From GWE2-40-63 sp041664345 (GTDB lineage: Bacteria > Bacteroidota > Bacteroidia > Bacteroidales > SZUA-534), in NCBI GenBank assembly GCA_041664345.1, contig JBAYKX010000019.1, forward strand, positions 1 through 64,000: DNA of 64,000 bases, read 5' to 3'. Position 1 is the first letter of the stretch; each line of letters starts with the position of its first letter. Shown here in pieces: positions 35,729 to 44,254 of this stretch. The position numbers and the translations under genes are program-made. A model generated the notes under the pieces. It searched no databases. It was given only the letters and a program-made list of their open reading frames with translations, and was not told the DNA's origin.

Positions 35729-35935
35729 TTACTTTTTGGGAGGGCAAGTGCTTGTTCCAAATAGGGCATAAATAGGGCAAATACTTACCAAGCTGGTTAT
35801 AACAAATATCAATGCTACAATCATTAAAATAATTCCTAAAACTCCAGTAACCATTCCTTGGAAGTATGCAATTACCATAAGTAAAGCAACCAATAGCCTT
35901 ACAATTCTATCAACTCCACCTATATTTTTTTTCAT
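35729..35935 (-). CDS. DUF2892 small membrane protein
   Basis: The 68-residue protein has two transmembrane helices (IVRLLVALLMVIAYF and GVLGIILMIVALIFVITSLV) after the family opening KKNIGGVDRIVR, and the typical ending CPIYALFGTSTCPPKK with two Cys. It matches the DUF2892 (YgaP transmembrane-like) family often linked with rhodanese or sulfur metabolism. I use ATG 35935; the longer frame lacks the family start. It lies just beyond the IS right end, so the insertion may have separated it from its former neighbour. Confidence 0.8.
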   Translation of the reverse strand: MKKNIGGVDRIVRLLVALLMVIAYFQGMVTGVLGIILMIVALIFVITSLVSICPIYALFGTSTCPPKK

Positions 35936-36135
35936 AGCTGTTTGTTTAAATTTTTGTATATAACAATTGAACATAAATTATGTTTTGTGGTTGAAAAAAA
36001 GATTCATTATCGGAGTTGATATTTTAGCTTATAGTTTAAACAATTCTGAACAACTTCATGGAATGTGTGTTCTTTTAAGAATTTCCCAGACGATTTAATT
36101 TATGTAAAAATGGGAAACTTTAAAAATCAAGAATC

Positions 36136-36486
36136 ATGGAATCGATTAGCCGAAAAGACTTTTTCCGAAAAATGGGTTTAGTAGCTGGAACTGCTATAGT
36201 AATGCCTCTTAATAGCGTTTTTGCCAGTTTTAATAACGATGTTGAATTATCTGACGAAAAGAAGCAATTCTTATCCGAATATCAGCAATGGTTGTTGGAT
36301 TTTCATCAGTTTGTGGAAAAAAGGAACCGAAATCCTTTGGATATTGAAAACAATAAACATTTGATGGAACTTTCAGCTCAAGCTGATAAGCGTAAACCAA
36401 CTTTGGAAAAAAACATGAAAGATTCCCGGTTTGCTGACTATTTTAACAAAATAACCAATGAAATTACTGAATCCATTGAGGGTTAA
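36136..36486 (+). CDS. Small exported protein with Tat-like leader
   Basis: The 116-residue protein begins MESISRKDFFRKMGLVAGTAIVMPL, resembling the leader of Bacteroidota Tat substrates (S-R-K-D-F-F-R-K), although the twin arginine is R-K. The mature part is short, helical and charged, with no cofactor motif. It may be a small periplasmic protein of unknown function. It is convergent with the thioesterase gene and has no operon partner. The start is fixed by the leader. Confidence 0.6.
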   Translation: MESISRKDFFRKMGLVAGTAIVMPLNSVFASFNNDVELSDEKKQFLSEYQQWLLDFHQFVEKRNRNPLDIENNKHLMELSAQADKRKPTLEKNMKDSRFADYFNKITNEITESIEG

Positions 36487-36515
36487 CTCTTTTTGAATGG
36501 CAAATATGTTCCTAA

Positions 36516-37280
36516 TTAGAATTCTATACAACCTCTAAAAGCAAAGGTGTTGCTGGTTTTATTGAACCCTTCAAAGTTAAATGTTTTATTATCCAGCGAA
36601 CTTCGGGTAATTTGAATGGTTTCCGATGGCATGGTTTCTTTTAAGAAATTTATGGATAACTTTTTAGGATAATTGTTTTCATTGAATTCAATGGAAAAGG
36701 TATCCATCATCCAGTCGATATAGCGGGTTGAGGTTACATGTTTGTTTAAGTCGATATCAAAATAACCTGTTTTAACTTCAAATGTTTTGCCTTCTTTTAC
36801 TGGCAAAAGCTTTTCAGGAGTTTGGTTCAGTCCATGTTTTTCCCTTAATTGATTGAATAAAGCAGCATGAATTCCTTCAATGGTTTTGGGTCTTTTGGTA
36901 TCCACATCAATGGCTAGCCAACCTGAAGTGGCTTTGGCAATTATCTGATTTTCTTGGTCGCGGACCACATAATCTCTCAAATACAATATTTTATCCAAAT
37001 CTTTGGGCCAGGTTTCTACCTCACCGGTTTGATACCAGTTAAGTGGCTTGTAAATTTCTACTGTTAAGCGGCTTAGTACCCAAAATAGTTTTCGGTTGCG
37101 TAATTCTTCAAAACTAAATCCCAAACTATCGGCAGAACTAATGGCACCCTGAATCAAAAAATTGATTAACGAACCCAGCCTTAATCGGGCTTGCATGTCA
37201 GTATCGGCGGATGTAACTTTATATGGAAGAAAGAAGGTCAATTCTTTTCCTGCAAATGGATTAGTGTGGTTTAGATTCAT
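36516..37280 (-). CDS. Acyl-ACP thioesterase
   Basis: The 254-residue cytoplasmic protein has two hot-dog domains as in plant FatA/FatB-type thioesterases. The first covers the N-terminal half with YKVTSADTDMQARLRLGSLINFLIQGA. The second has TGYFDIDLNKHVTSTRYIDWMMDTF, where D, N and H lie at the expected catalytic places. It should release free fatty acids from acyl-ACP. In Bacteroidota it is a single gene of the FatA-like group. It stands next to the M64 peptidase gene on the same strand, 24 bp away, without a clear link. Confidence 0.88.
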   Translation of the reverse strand: MNLNHTNPFAGKELTFFLPYKVTSADTDMQARLRLGSLINFLIQGAISSADSLGFSFEELRNRKLFWVLSRLTVEIYKPLNWYQTGEVETWPKDLDKILYLRDYVVRDQENQIIAKATSGWLAIDVDTKRPKTIEGIHAALFNQLREKHGLNQTPEKLLPVKEGKTFEVKTGYFDIDLNKHVTSTRYIDWMMDTFSIEFNENNYPKKLSINFLKETMPSETIQITRSSLDNKTFNFEGFNKTSNTFAFRGCIEF

Positions 37281-37304
37281 TTGGGGTAGGAGTAAATTCT
37301 AACA

Positions 37305-38609
37305 TTAGTTTATGTAATTTTTGATGGTTTGTAAGATACTTTTTTTACAAACAGGGCAAAAATTGTTTGGTGCATTTGATTTCATGCGGCAATCTTGAAA
37401 CGGGCTATAAATTCCTTTCGATGAATAGCCACCACCCTCATAAACACCAATTGAATCTTTCAATTCTTTATTTCTCTCAGTAGGCACATTTACTCCTTGC
37501 GGAACCATATCTTTCCATTTGGTTTCAAAAGCTACCAACGTAGTAATATTCGGTTCCCATGGCTCAGTTTTCAGATTATAAAAACCATTGTATGCCACGC
37601 TTGATCTGTAATATTCGTCGGCTAAACCGGCAAAGCCATGGCCAAATTCATGTAAGGCAACTTTTAACGATAACTCATGATCAACCGTGGAACCTGAATA
37701 ATAGTTATAAAATCCACCACCACCATATTCTGCTGAATTGATTAAAACAAATAATTGATCGTAAGGAACTACTGCAGCATTATCGTGTAACGATTTAATA
37801 TCTCTGGTGGTTAGGTAGCGGGGAGTATCAAACGTATAAAACATGGAGTTGAGCACGGTATTTTTGTATAAATGCTTACCTGGGATATCGGTTCCCGATT
37901 CAGTAGAAATGCTTTCCACTGCATAAACGTTAAATTCATTTCGGTATTCATCAAAGGGTGGAATAGAGCTAATGTAGTCCCAAACCCGCTTTACATCTTT
38001 TCTGAATTTTTTCATCTCCTCTTTTGTATAACCTTCGGCAACAAAAGCAATATCAATTTTATGATTGCAGGCATCGCCTCCTTGTATGACGGTAAACTTT
38101 GTTGGCAGCGGTTTTTCATTGACTATGAAGTAATTAGTTGGATTGATGAACAACTCCTGAATTGGATGGAATTGTCCGTCGGAAAAAGCTCTTTTTTCTA
38201 ATACATATCGAACCGTATTTTTTGGAAAAGGCATCAAATTAACGTGATAGTAACTTTGCTTGGTTGATTTTGCCTCAGCAGTAGTTTGCCATTCATTGAA
38301 CAGGGAGCAAAAACCTTGTTTATAAAGTAATAAATTTGAAACGGAATCGTATATTAAAAACCGATACGAACCCATATCTACACTGGTATGTGTAGCCAAT
38401 TTTTGTGATCCAGCCCAGATGGATTGCTTTTTCAATTCCTTTAAGATAAACTCCTCTGAGGTGTCGTTTCCATTTAAATTAAAATCGATGCGTAAGGTTT
38501 GGTTTTCAAAATAGTTATTAAAATCTTCATTCAGGTCATTTGAATGTTTAAATGAGCTAATACCAAGAACCATTGTAAACAGCATTGCTGTAATTAAGAT
38601 TTTTTTCAT
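37305..38609 (-). CDS. Secreted M64-family metallopeptidase (IgA peptidase-like)
   Basis: The 434-residue protein has a signal peptide (MKKILITAMLFTMVLGISSF) and an N-terminal beta domain before the M64 peptidase domain. The zinc site is plain: HEFGHGFAGLADEYY, near residue 318, contains the HExxH-type helix and the third ligand Asp/Glu pair. Just before it is the typical VALHEFGHG approach, and upstream are IDIAFVAEGYTKEEMKKFRKD and FNVYAVESISTESGTDIP. The C-terminus holds a Cys pair (CRMKSNAPNNFCPVC). Family members are surface or secreted peptidases, first described as IgA proteases, but the target here is unknown. No T9SS domain is present. Confidence 0.88.
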   Translation of the reverse strand: MKKILITAMLFTMVLGISSFKHSNDLNEDFNNYFENQTLRIDFNLNGNDTSEEFILKELKKQSIWAGSQKLATHTSVDMGSYRFLIYDSVSNLLLYKQGFCSLFNEWQTTAEAKSTKQSYYHVNLMPFPKNTVRYVLEKRAFSDGQFHPIQELFINPTNYFIVNEKPLPTKFTVIQGGDACNHKIDIAFVAEGYTKEEMKKFRKDVKRVWDYISSIPPFDEYRNEFNVYAVESISTESGTDIPGKHLYKNTVLNSMFYTFDTPRYLTTRDIKSLHDNAAVVPYDQLFVLINSAEYGGGGFYNYYSGSTVDHELSLKVALHEFGHGFAGLADEYYRSSVAYNGFYNLKTEPWEPNITTLVAFETKWKDMVPQGVNVPTERNKELKDSIGVYEGGGYSSKGIYSPFQDCRMKSNAPNNFCPVCKKSILQTIKNYIN

Positions 38610-38646
38610 AGAATTCATAAAAAGGGTACTAAACTAAAATATATTT

Positions 38647-40416
38647 TTATAAAAGGTTCGTATTTTTTATCAACCAATCAGTCACTTCTACTGGGAGATT
38701 CTCAGTGAGCAGTTCACGTACTTTTAAATGGTAGTTGTTTATCCATTCAATTTCTTGCTCAGTCAGCATGTTTTTGTCAATCAGTTTTCGGTCGATCGGA
38801 CAGTACGAAATGGTCTCAAAACAGAGAAAACTACCATCGGATCCAAAATCAGCAGGTTGGCAAACCATCACATTTTCAATCCTGATTCCGTACTTATGTT
38901 CATGATAAACTCCCGGTTCATTGGTTACCAACATTCCAGCTTCAAAGGGCACCATGGATGCACCGGCCGTTGCTTGCGAAAAACCATGTGGCCCTTCGTG
39001 CACTCCTAAAAAGTACCCAATTCCATGTCCGGTTCCATGCCCATAGTCTTTACCATGTTGCCATAAATCAAGCCTAGCAAGTGAATCTAAATGAATACCT
39101 TTGGTACCGGCTGGAAAACATGCATTTGCCAAACGAATGTGACCTTTTAGAACCAACGTGAAATCAATAATTTGCTCTTGAGTAACCACTCCTAAAGCTA
39201 CAGTTCGCGTAATGTCGGTGGTTCCACCCAAATATTGTGCTCCACTATCAATAAGGTACATACCTTTGGGTTCCAGCACCGATTGATGATTTTCAGTTGG
39301 AGAATAATGGGGCAATGCGGCATTCTGTTGGTAAGCTGAAATGGGTTCAAAACTTAAATCGACATAATTGGGTTGCTGCTGCCTATAGAATGCTGATTTT
39401 GCAGCAGCTTCCAGTTCGGTCACGTTTCTTTTTTGAACCTCTATTTCCAGCCAATGAAGAAAATTACACATGGCAACCCCATCGTATTTTTGCGCTTCTT
39501 TGTAAAGGGCAATTTCTTTTGGTGTTTTAATTGCCTTGAACTTTATAATGATACTCGGCTCCGATACGATTTTGCATTGGGATGGAAAGGAACTGAATAA
39601 TTGAAAGTTAAGGGTATTCTTATCAAGCAAAATAGTTGATGTGGATGGAAGGTTCTGCAAAAACCTCACGATCTCTGTATAAGGCAATATTTTGATGTTG
39701 CTTCTTCCCAATTCAATCGTTACATTCTCCGGTACTTGTTTTTCATTTATAAAAAGAATGGTTTCCAATTCATTTACCAAACAATAGCTTGTAACAAACG
39801 GATTATAAGCCACATCATTTCCCCTGATATTTAAAAGCCAAGCAATTTCATCTAAAACCGTGACCAGATAATGCGATACCTTTTTTTCTTTAAGATAACC
39901 ACGTACTTGTGCTATCTTTTCAATAGTTTCAATTCCTGCAAATTCAGACGGGTGGGTATAAACTGGATTGCAAACCAATTGAGGTCGGTTGTGCCACATT
40001 TCACGAAACAGATCGCCTACCGACAAATAGGTGATTTGTTTTATCGTGAGTGTACGATTTAAAATTTCTACTTCAGTTGTTGAAAAAAGCCTTTCATCAA
40101 TACCAACACAATCGCCAACTGCCAGATGGTCTAATAGCCAATCGATATATTCAGGGGCTCTGGTTTTCATTTTATGGAGCACAAAAGGGGACTTGAGTTG
40201 TTTTTCAGCCTGTATAAAATACCGGGAGTCAGTCCAAACACCAGCATGACTAGCTGTTACAACGGCAGTTCCGGCTGAACCGCTAAACCCGGTAAGCCAT
40301 TCACGGGTTTTCCAATATTCTGAAGTATATTCACTTTTATGAGGGTCAGATGTTGGGATTATATAAGCTGCAATCTTTTCCTGCTTTAACTTAATTCGCA
40401 ATTTTTCAACTACCAT
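38647..40416 (-). CDS. Xaa-Pro aminopeptidase (aminopeptidase P family, M24B)
   Basis: The 589-residue cytoplasmic enzyme has the three-domain form of eukaryotic-like aminopeptidase P: two creatinase-type N-terminal domains and the pita-bread M24 domain. Metal ligands lie in LIDSGAQYLGGTTDITRT, in DYGHGTGHGIGYFLGVHEGPHG and in MLVTNEPGVYHEHKYGIRIENVM. It should cleave the N-terminal residue before proline. The start MVVEKLRIKLKQEKIAAYIIPTSDPH is normal. The gene lies between the M64 peptidase gene and the siaC-like gene, separated from the latter by a strong hairpin. Confidence 0.93.
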   Translation of the reverse strand: MVVEKLRIKLKQEKIAAYIIPTSDPHKSEYTSEYWKTREWLTGFSGSAGTAVVTASHAGVWTDSRYFIQAEKQLKSPFVLHKMKTRAPEYIDWLLDHLAVGDCVGIDERLFSTTEVEILNRTLTIKQITYLSVGDLFREMWHNRPQLVCNPVYTHPSEFAGIETIEKIAQVRGYLKEKKVSHYLVTVLDEIAWLLNIRGNDVAYNPFVTSYCLVNELETILFINEKQVPENVTIELGRSNIKILPYTEIVRFLQNLPSTSTILLDKNTLNFQLFSSFPSQCKIVSEPSIIIKFKAIKTPKEIALYKEAQKYDGVAMCNFLHWLEIEVQKRNVTELEAAAKSAFYRQQQPNYVDLSFEPISAYQQNAALPHYSPTENHQSVLEPKGMYLIDSGAQYLGGTTDITRTVALGVVTQEQIIDFTLVLKGHIRLANACFPAGTKGIHLDSLARLDLWQHGKDYGHGTGHGIGYFLGVHEGPHGFSQATAGASMVPFEAGMLVTNEPGVYHEHKYGIRIENVMVCQPADFGSDGSFLCFETISYCPIDRKLIDKNMLTEQEIEWINNYHLKVRELLTENLPVEVTDWLIKNTNLL

Positions 40417-40453
40417 TTTTTTTGTTCTAAATTAGTACGGTTAAATTAAATAG

Positions 40454-40486
40454 AAAATGCATCCGCTCAAAGAATGGATGCATTTT
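40454..40486 (-). terminator. Terminator of the siaC-like gene
   Basis: AAAATGCATCC (40454-40464) and GGATGCATTTT (40476-40486) form a perfect 11-bp stem. On the minus strand the stem ends in TTTT and then CTATTT. It lies just after the siaC-like stop and before aminopeptidase P. Confidence 0.7.
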
Positions 40487-40520
40487 AATAAAATATTTTA
40501 ACGAGGAATTCTAAAATTAA

Positions 40521-40907
40521 TTAATTCACAGTTTCGTCCGGTATCAGATTAAAAGGTATGCTTACTCTTTCTGAATAAATCTCGCCAGCTTCCAACATAT
40601 CTTCATCATCCTCACGGAATCTCCAATTAATAGTAACCCGATGTCCACTTTTCTTTATTATTTCCAGTTTTTTCATAATATCGAGAATGATTTTTGAACT
40701 GGAAGTATTGAAATATACCATCATGAAATTTACTATTGTCTCGGGATTCGGATCTGTAGAGTAGTTTTCAAGCCATTGCAGTACCGGATTATAAAAAATT
40801 ATAGGATTCTCAGGTAATGATTTTCCCTTGAATAAAAAGGTGTTTGTTTTTTTATCCAGAATTATTTCGGGAGTCTCGTTGCCACTTTCAATAACCAATG
40901 GATTCAT
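40521..40907 (-). CDS. SiaC-like regulatory phosphoprotein (DUF1987)
   Basis: The 128-residue cytoplasmic protein matches the SiaC/DUF1987 family: PEIILDKKTNTFLFKGKSLPENPIIFYNPVLQWLENY, then the beta strand FMMVYFNTSSSKIILDIMKKLE with the potential phospho-Thr/Ser, then INWRFREDDEDMLEAGE. SiaC of Pseudomonas is a partner-switch anti-anti-sigma-like protein controlled by a kinase (SiaB) and a phosphatase (SiaA) and acts on a diguanylate cyclase. No siaA, siaB or siaD homolog is adjacent, so here it is an orphan. Confidence 0.8.
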   Translation of the reverse strand: MNPLVIESGNETPEIILDKKTNTFLFKGKSLPENPIIFYNPVLQWLENYSTDPNPETIVNFMMVYFNTSSSKIILDIMKKLEIIKKSGHRVTINWRFREDDEDMLEAGEIYSERVSIPFNLIPDETVN

Positions 40908-41118
40908 ATAGATTTAGTTTTTACCAAAAATACGACCATTTCCTCAATAGAAGCAAATATATTTTACAGAAAATGAAAAGAAAAATTACTGTTACCAACA
41001 CGTTTATTTACTGTCCTAAAGTAGGTTTTTAATTGATATATTTGATTAAATGATAGTTAACCTAATTATTAAACACCTATGAACCCTAGTATTTGCTAAG
41101 TAATTTTCAAAATAACTA

Positions 41119-43137
41119 TTATTTCAAAATCTTTTTTGTCGCAATAAGTTGATTGTCGCATTTAATTTGAAGCATGTACACACCTTTTTCTATCAAATCA
41201 GTATTTATGTCGAAAGAATTAAACCCATTTTTAAAAAGTGTTTGTTCTTTTTGTATCATTTGCCCTGCTAAATTGTAAAGAATGATATCACCTGTACCAG
41301 TAAGTTGGCTATTAAAATCAAGGGTAAATCTATCAATTACAGGATTGGGATAAATATTCACCGTTGAAGTGTTTTGATTTGGAGCTATCGCCGTTCCGCT
41401 TTCATTGCCAAAATATCCTTTGAAAGTTCCGTCAGCAAGATTTATTTCCATTGTAAATGTGCGCACCGCAACCCTATTACTTATACCCAGCGTAACGTAA
41501 TAGGTTTTTAATTCTTCGTAACTATGTATTGGGTCCTTTGCGGTGCTACTTGTACCATCGCCAAAATCCCAGTAACGATTATCAATAATTCCTTCTGATT
41601 TATCGTGGAAGATTACCATATTGCCATTAATTTCCGGAAAGAATAGTGCAGAAAGGTTAGAAACGGTATCATAATTACCAACCCAAACAAACATTTCAAT
41701 TTTAGAGGCACAATTATCAAATGTGTTTATTCCCAGTGTTACTAAATATTCCCCTTGATTTGTGTATTGATGAATTGGATTCACTTCATTACTGGAAGTA
41801 CCATCACCAAAATCCCATAAATTGTCAATTATAGAACCATAAGATTGATTAATAAAAGTTACTTTGTTTTTAGTCTCGATAATTGGATAAAAATAGGCTT
41901 GACAAGATTCGGGTTCCCAAATAGAATCATCGACATAATTGCCAACATAAACGTACTGTGAATAGCTACTGCTGCATGATTCATTAGCAATTTCAAGCGA
42001 AACCAAATAACTTCCTTCTTGTGTATAGCTATGCCAAGGATTTTGTTCCTTGGAGAAATCGCCATCACCAAAATCCCATTTCCATTGGGTTGGATTACCA
42101 AAAGAATAATCGTAAAAATAAAGTGTATTCAAATTGATTGTTGCAGTATCTCCGTTTGATGTAGTTGAGTCGCTCCAATTATAATAATCGTATCCAAACA
42201 TTGCCTGACAAGGTGGCTCGTAATTTCCGACCCAAATTACTTGCGAATACCAATTTTCACAGCCTTCACCTGAAATGTATAAATACACATAATATTCACC
42301 AGGTGTTAAATAGGTGTGAACCGGATTTTGTTCTTCCGATGAAAATCCATCACCAAAATCCCATTTCCAATAGGTTGGGTTTCCATTGGAATAATCATGA
42401 AAATAGACTGTAAGTTGATTGTTTTCAGTACTATCCATAAAGTATTCTGTTGAGTCATAATTGTATCCAAAATCATAATAAAACCAAGCCATACAGCCCG
42501 GTTCGGTATAACCAACATATATCCAATTTTGGATAGAATTTTTACAATCAGGACCTGAAATAGTTAAGGTTACTAAGTATTCACCCGAGTTTGTGAATGT
42601 ATGTATTGGGTTTTTATCATTAGAACCGGTACCATCACCAAAATCCCAAAGCCAGTTATTAATAGTTCCGATGGATTGATCATAAAAATAAACCATGGAA
42701 TAACTGCTATCAATAGTTCCATCGCTTGTAAACACCGTATCATTCCAGCTTCCGGTATAATACTCAAAACGGGCCTCACAATTTGTTTCTGTTACGGAGT
42801 CAGCACAAACCTTGAATTCAACATAATTGGATGAAGTATATGGATAGAATGATTTACTGAGTATGGTTCCGTAGCATGGATCGATTGTAAATACATTTAC
42901 ATAAAAGGAATCAGCCGATTCAAATTCGAAATCCATGGAAAAAATACCATCACTATTTGTTTTGGTTGATAAGGTATCACCCGATAAAGGTTTAACAAAA
43001 TAAACCCAATGATTGGTTTCAGGAGCATTTACTTTTGCATTATAAACCATCCCCTGAATAGGGTGCGATAATGTTTCAAAGCTTATTGCCAATAAAAGGC
43101 AACAAAGCAGTAGAAAAGAAGGATTGATTGTTTTCAT
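41119..43137 (-). CDS. T9SS cargo protein with five PKD domains
   Basis: The 672-residue secreted protein has a signal peptide (FLLLCCLLLAISFETLS), an N-terminal CNA-B-like domain, five PKD repeats and a T9SS sorting domain. Each PKD unit contains WDFGDG and a P-x-H-x-Y/F motif (for example WLWDFGDGTGSNDKNPIHTF, WKWDFGDGFSSEEQNPVHTY, YWDFGDGTSSTAKDPIHSY). Spacers with repeated Cys and Tyr/Trp lie between units. The end (NIYPNPVIDRFTLDFN, YNLAGQMIQ, VYMLQIKCDNQLIATKKILK) is a type A sorting domain. It is probably a cell-surface adhesin. A structured leader lies before its start. Confidence 0.9.
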   Translation of the reverse strand: MKTINPSFLLLCCLLLAISFETLSHPIQGMVYNAKVNAPETNHWVYFVKPLSGDTLSTKTNSDGIFSMDFEFESADSFYVNVFTIDPCYGTILSKSFYPYTSSNYVEFKVCADSVTETNCEARFEYYTGSWNDTVFTSDGTIDSSYSMVYFYDQSIGTINNWLWDFGDGTGSNDKNPIHTFTNSGEYLVTLTISGPDCKNSIQNWIYVGYTEPGCMAWFYYDFGYNYDSTEYFMDSTENNQLTVYFHDYSNGNPTYWKWDFGDGFSSEEQNPVHTYLTPGEYYVYLYISGEGCENWYSQVIWVGNYEPPCQAMFGYDYYNWSDSTTSNGDTATINLNTLYFYDYSFGNPTQWKWDFGDGDFSKEQNPWHSYTQEGSYLVSLEIANESCSSSYSQYVYVGNYVDDSIWEPESCQAYFYPIIETKNKVTFINQSYGSIIDNLWDFGDGTSSNEVNPIHQYTNQGEYLVTLGINTFDNCASKIEMFVWVGNYDTVSNLSALFFPEINGNMVIFHDKSEGIIDNRYWDFGDGTSSTAKDPIHSYEELKTYYVTLGISNRVAVRTFTMEINLADGTFKGYFGNESGTAIAPNQNTSTVNIYPNPVIDRFTLDFNSQLTGTGDIILYNLAGQMIQKEQTLFKNGFNSFDINTDLIEKGVYMLQIKCDNQLIATKKILK

Positions 43138-43190
43138 CCGTAAATAATTTTTAGTTCATTGAATATCAATTGTTTCGTACGAATGGAACA

Positions 43191-43237
43191 CCCCATGTAA
43201 ATTTTCATCCGTTTTTGTGCAGTTTCCTGCATGGGGG
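43191..43237 (-). promoter_or_regulatory. Possible structured 5' leader of the PKD gene
   Basis: On the minus strand TGCAG-GAAA-CTGCA makes a hairpin with a GNRA-type tetraloop (43218-43231). CCCCATG (43230-43236) can also pair with CATGGGG (43191-43197), sharing two bases with the first stem. It ends 53 nt before the PKD ATG. I do not recognise a known riboswitch. It could alternatively be a terminator remnant. Confidence 0.35.
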
Positions 43238-43361
43238 TTTCATAGTAGGTTTTATTAATACACTATATTAGAACAAGAATGTTATAAAAAGGTTGCGTTA
43301 GTTTAAAATTAAATTATTGGATATTAGATATATAGTGTCAATAAGAAAACTCCAAAAATCA

Positions 43362-43379
43362 TCCCGATAGCTATCGGGA
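43362..43379. repeat. 18-bp perfect palindrome
   Basis: TCCCGATAGCTATCGGGA is an exact palindrome in the 479-bp gap 43138-43616 and matches a short palindrome often seen scattered in Bacteroidota intergenic DNA. The remainder of the gap is AT-rich. A TATTTTTG box near 43495 might serve the HNH gene, but its -33 spacing is poor. No gene was seen in the gap. Confidence 0.55.
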
Positions 43380-43616
43380 CAAAAAACAATAAAGAACCAA
43401 AACTCAAAACTTAGATATTACTATTCAAATAGAATCTAATAAGCTAATCTAAAAACAACTTAAATTTTGTGTAAAAATTTCTTTCATTTCCACAATATTT
43501 TTGGATTCTATCTTGTTATATATTCATTGAAGTATCAAATTATTACCTATTTTTTATTTAATATTGTGAATTAAATTACTACTACTGTAACTACTACATT
43601 AAAAAGATTTACTGTT

Positions 43617-44180
43617 ATGACACGTCGTTTGAGGAAAATGGACGATGAGGTATGGAAAATAATACCTTTCGCCGATAAACATTATGAAGCCAGTAATTAT
43701 GGACGAATTAAAAGCTTTTGCTGCAATAAAGTGGAAGGCCGCATGATAAAACCCGGAGTAATTAAAGGTTTTTTAAACGTTAGCTTTATGTCGGAAGGCA
43801 AAAAGAAATCGTTTCTGGTTCATAAAATTACCGCTGAATTGTTTGTTGAAAAGATAAATGAAAATCAGAACACGGTCATTCATTTGGATTGGAACAAAAG
43901 TAACAATCACTTTACCAATTTAGAATGGGCAACCAAAGAAGAAGCCTATACCAGAATGTTTCAGCGCATTCATGAAAAAAGGAGGAACAATCCTGAAAAA
44001 ACAATAACCTATTCAAAATTGAATACTGAAGATGTGTCGCGGATAAAATCGATGTTGAATCGCGGAATTACTCAAAATATAATAGCTAAATTATTTTGCG
44101 TGAGCGAGATGCAGATAACAAGAATTAAGAGAGGGGAGAACTGGGCGCAAATAAAGGCTGTTGAAGAAGTAGCTGTTTAA
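43617..44180 (+). CDS. Free-standing NUMOD4/HNH homing-endonuclease-like protein
   Basis: The 187-residue protein joins a NUMOD4 motif (EVWKIIPFADKHYEASNYGRIKSF), an HNH_3-type nuclease core (HKITAELFVEKINENQNTVIHLDWNKSNNHFTNLEWATKEE, with His and Asn residues in place) and a C-terminal helix-turn-helix (NTEDVSRIKSMLNRGITQNIIAKLFCVSEMQITRIKRGENW). Such proteins are homing or intron-type DNA endonucleases, or DNA-binding regulators derived from them. No intron, intein or split gene is visible around it, so it is solitary. It has its own strong terminator. Confidence 0.82.
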   Translation: MTRRLRKMDDEVWKIIPFADKHYEASNYGRIKSFCCNKVEGRMIKPGVIKGFLNVSFMSEGKKKSFLVHKITAELFVEKINENQNTVIHLDWNKSNNHFTNLEWATKEEAYTRMFQRIHEKRRNNPEKTITYSKLNTEDVSRIKSMLNRGITQNIIAKLFCVSEMQITRIKRGENWAQIKAVEEVAV

Positions 44181-44186
44181 AGTAGG

Positions 44187-44214
44187 TTGCTGTTGATGAA
44201 AAATAGTATATTTG
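44187..44214 (+). promoter_or_regulatory. Promoter of mtaB and downstream genes
   Basis: TTG (44187-44189), a 17-nt spacer and TATATTTG (44207-44214) fit the TTG / TAnnTTTG pattern. The -7 box abuts the hairpin that follows. The predicted start near 44221 lies inside the left arm or loop of that hairpin. Confidence 0.5.
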
Positions 44215-44246
44215 CCCGCTCCTTACTAATTGGAGCGGGTTTTTTA
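44215..44246 (+). terminator. Terminator of the HNH gene
   Basis: CCCGCTCC (44215-44222) and GGAGCGGG (44232-44239) form a perfect 8-bp stem followed by seven T residues. It ends the HNH transcript. Because the mtaB promoter overlaps its left side, a transcript begun there would contain only the right arm and escape termination. Confidence 0.8.
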
Positions 44247-44254
44247 TAATAAAA

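Noticed and set aside
43191..43237. Known riboswitch class such as c-di-GMP-I or preQ1
   Set aside because: The conserved core sequences of these classes are not present.
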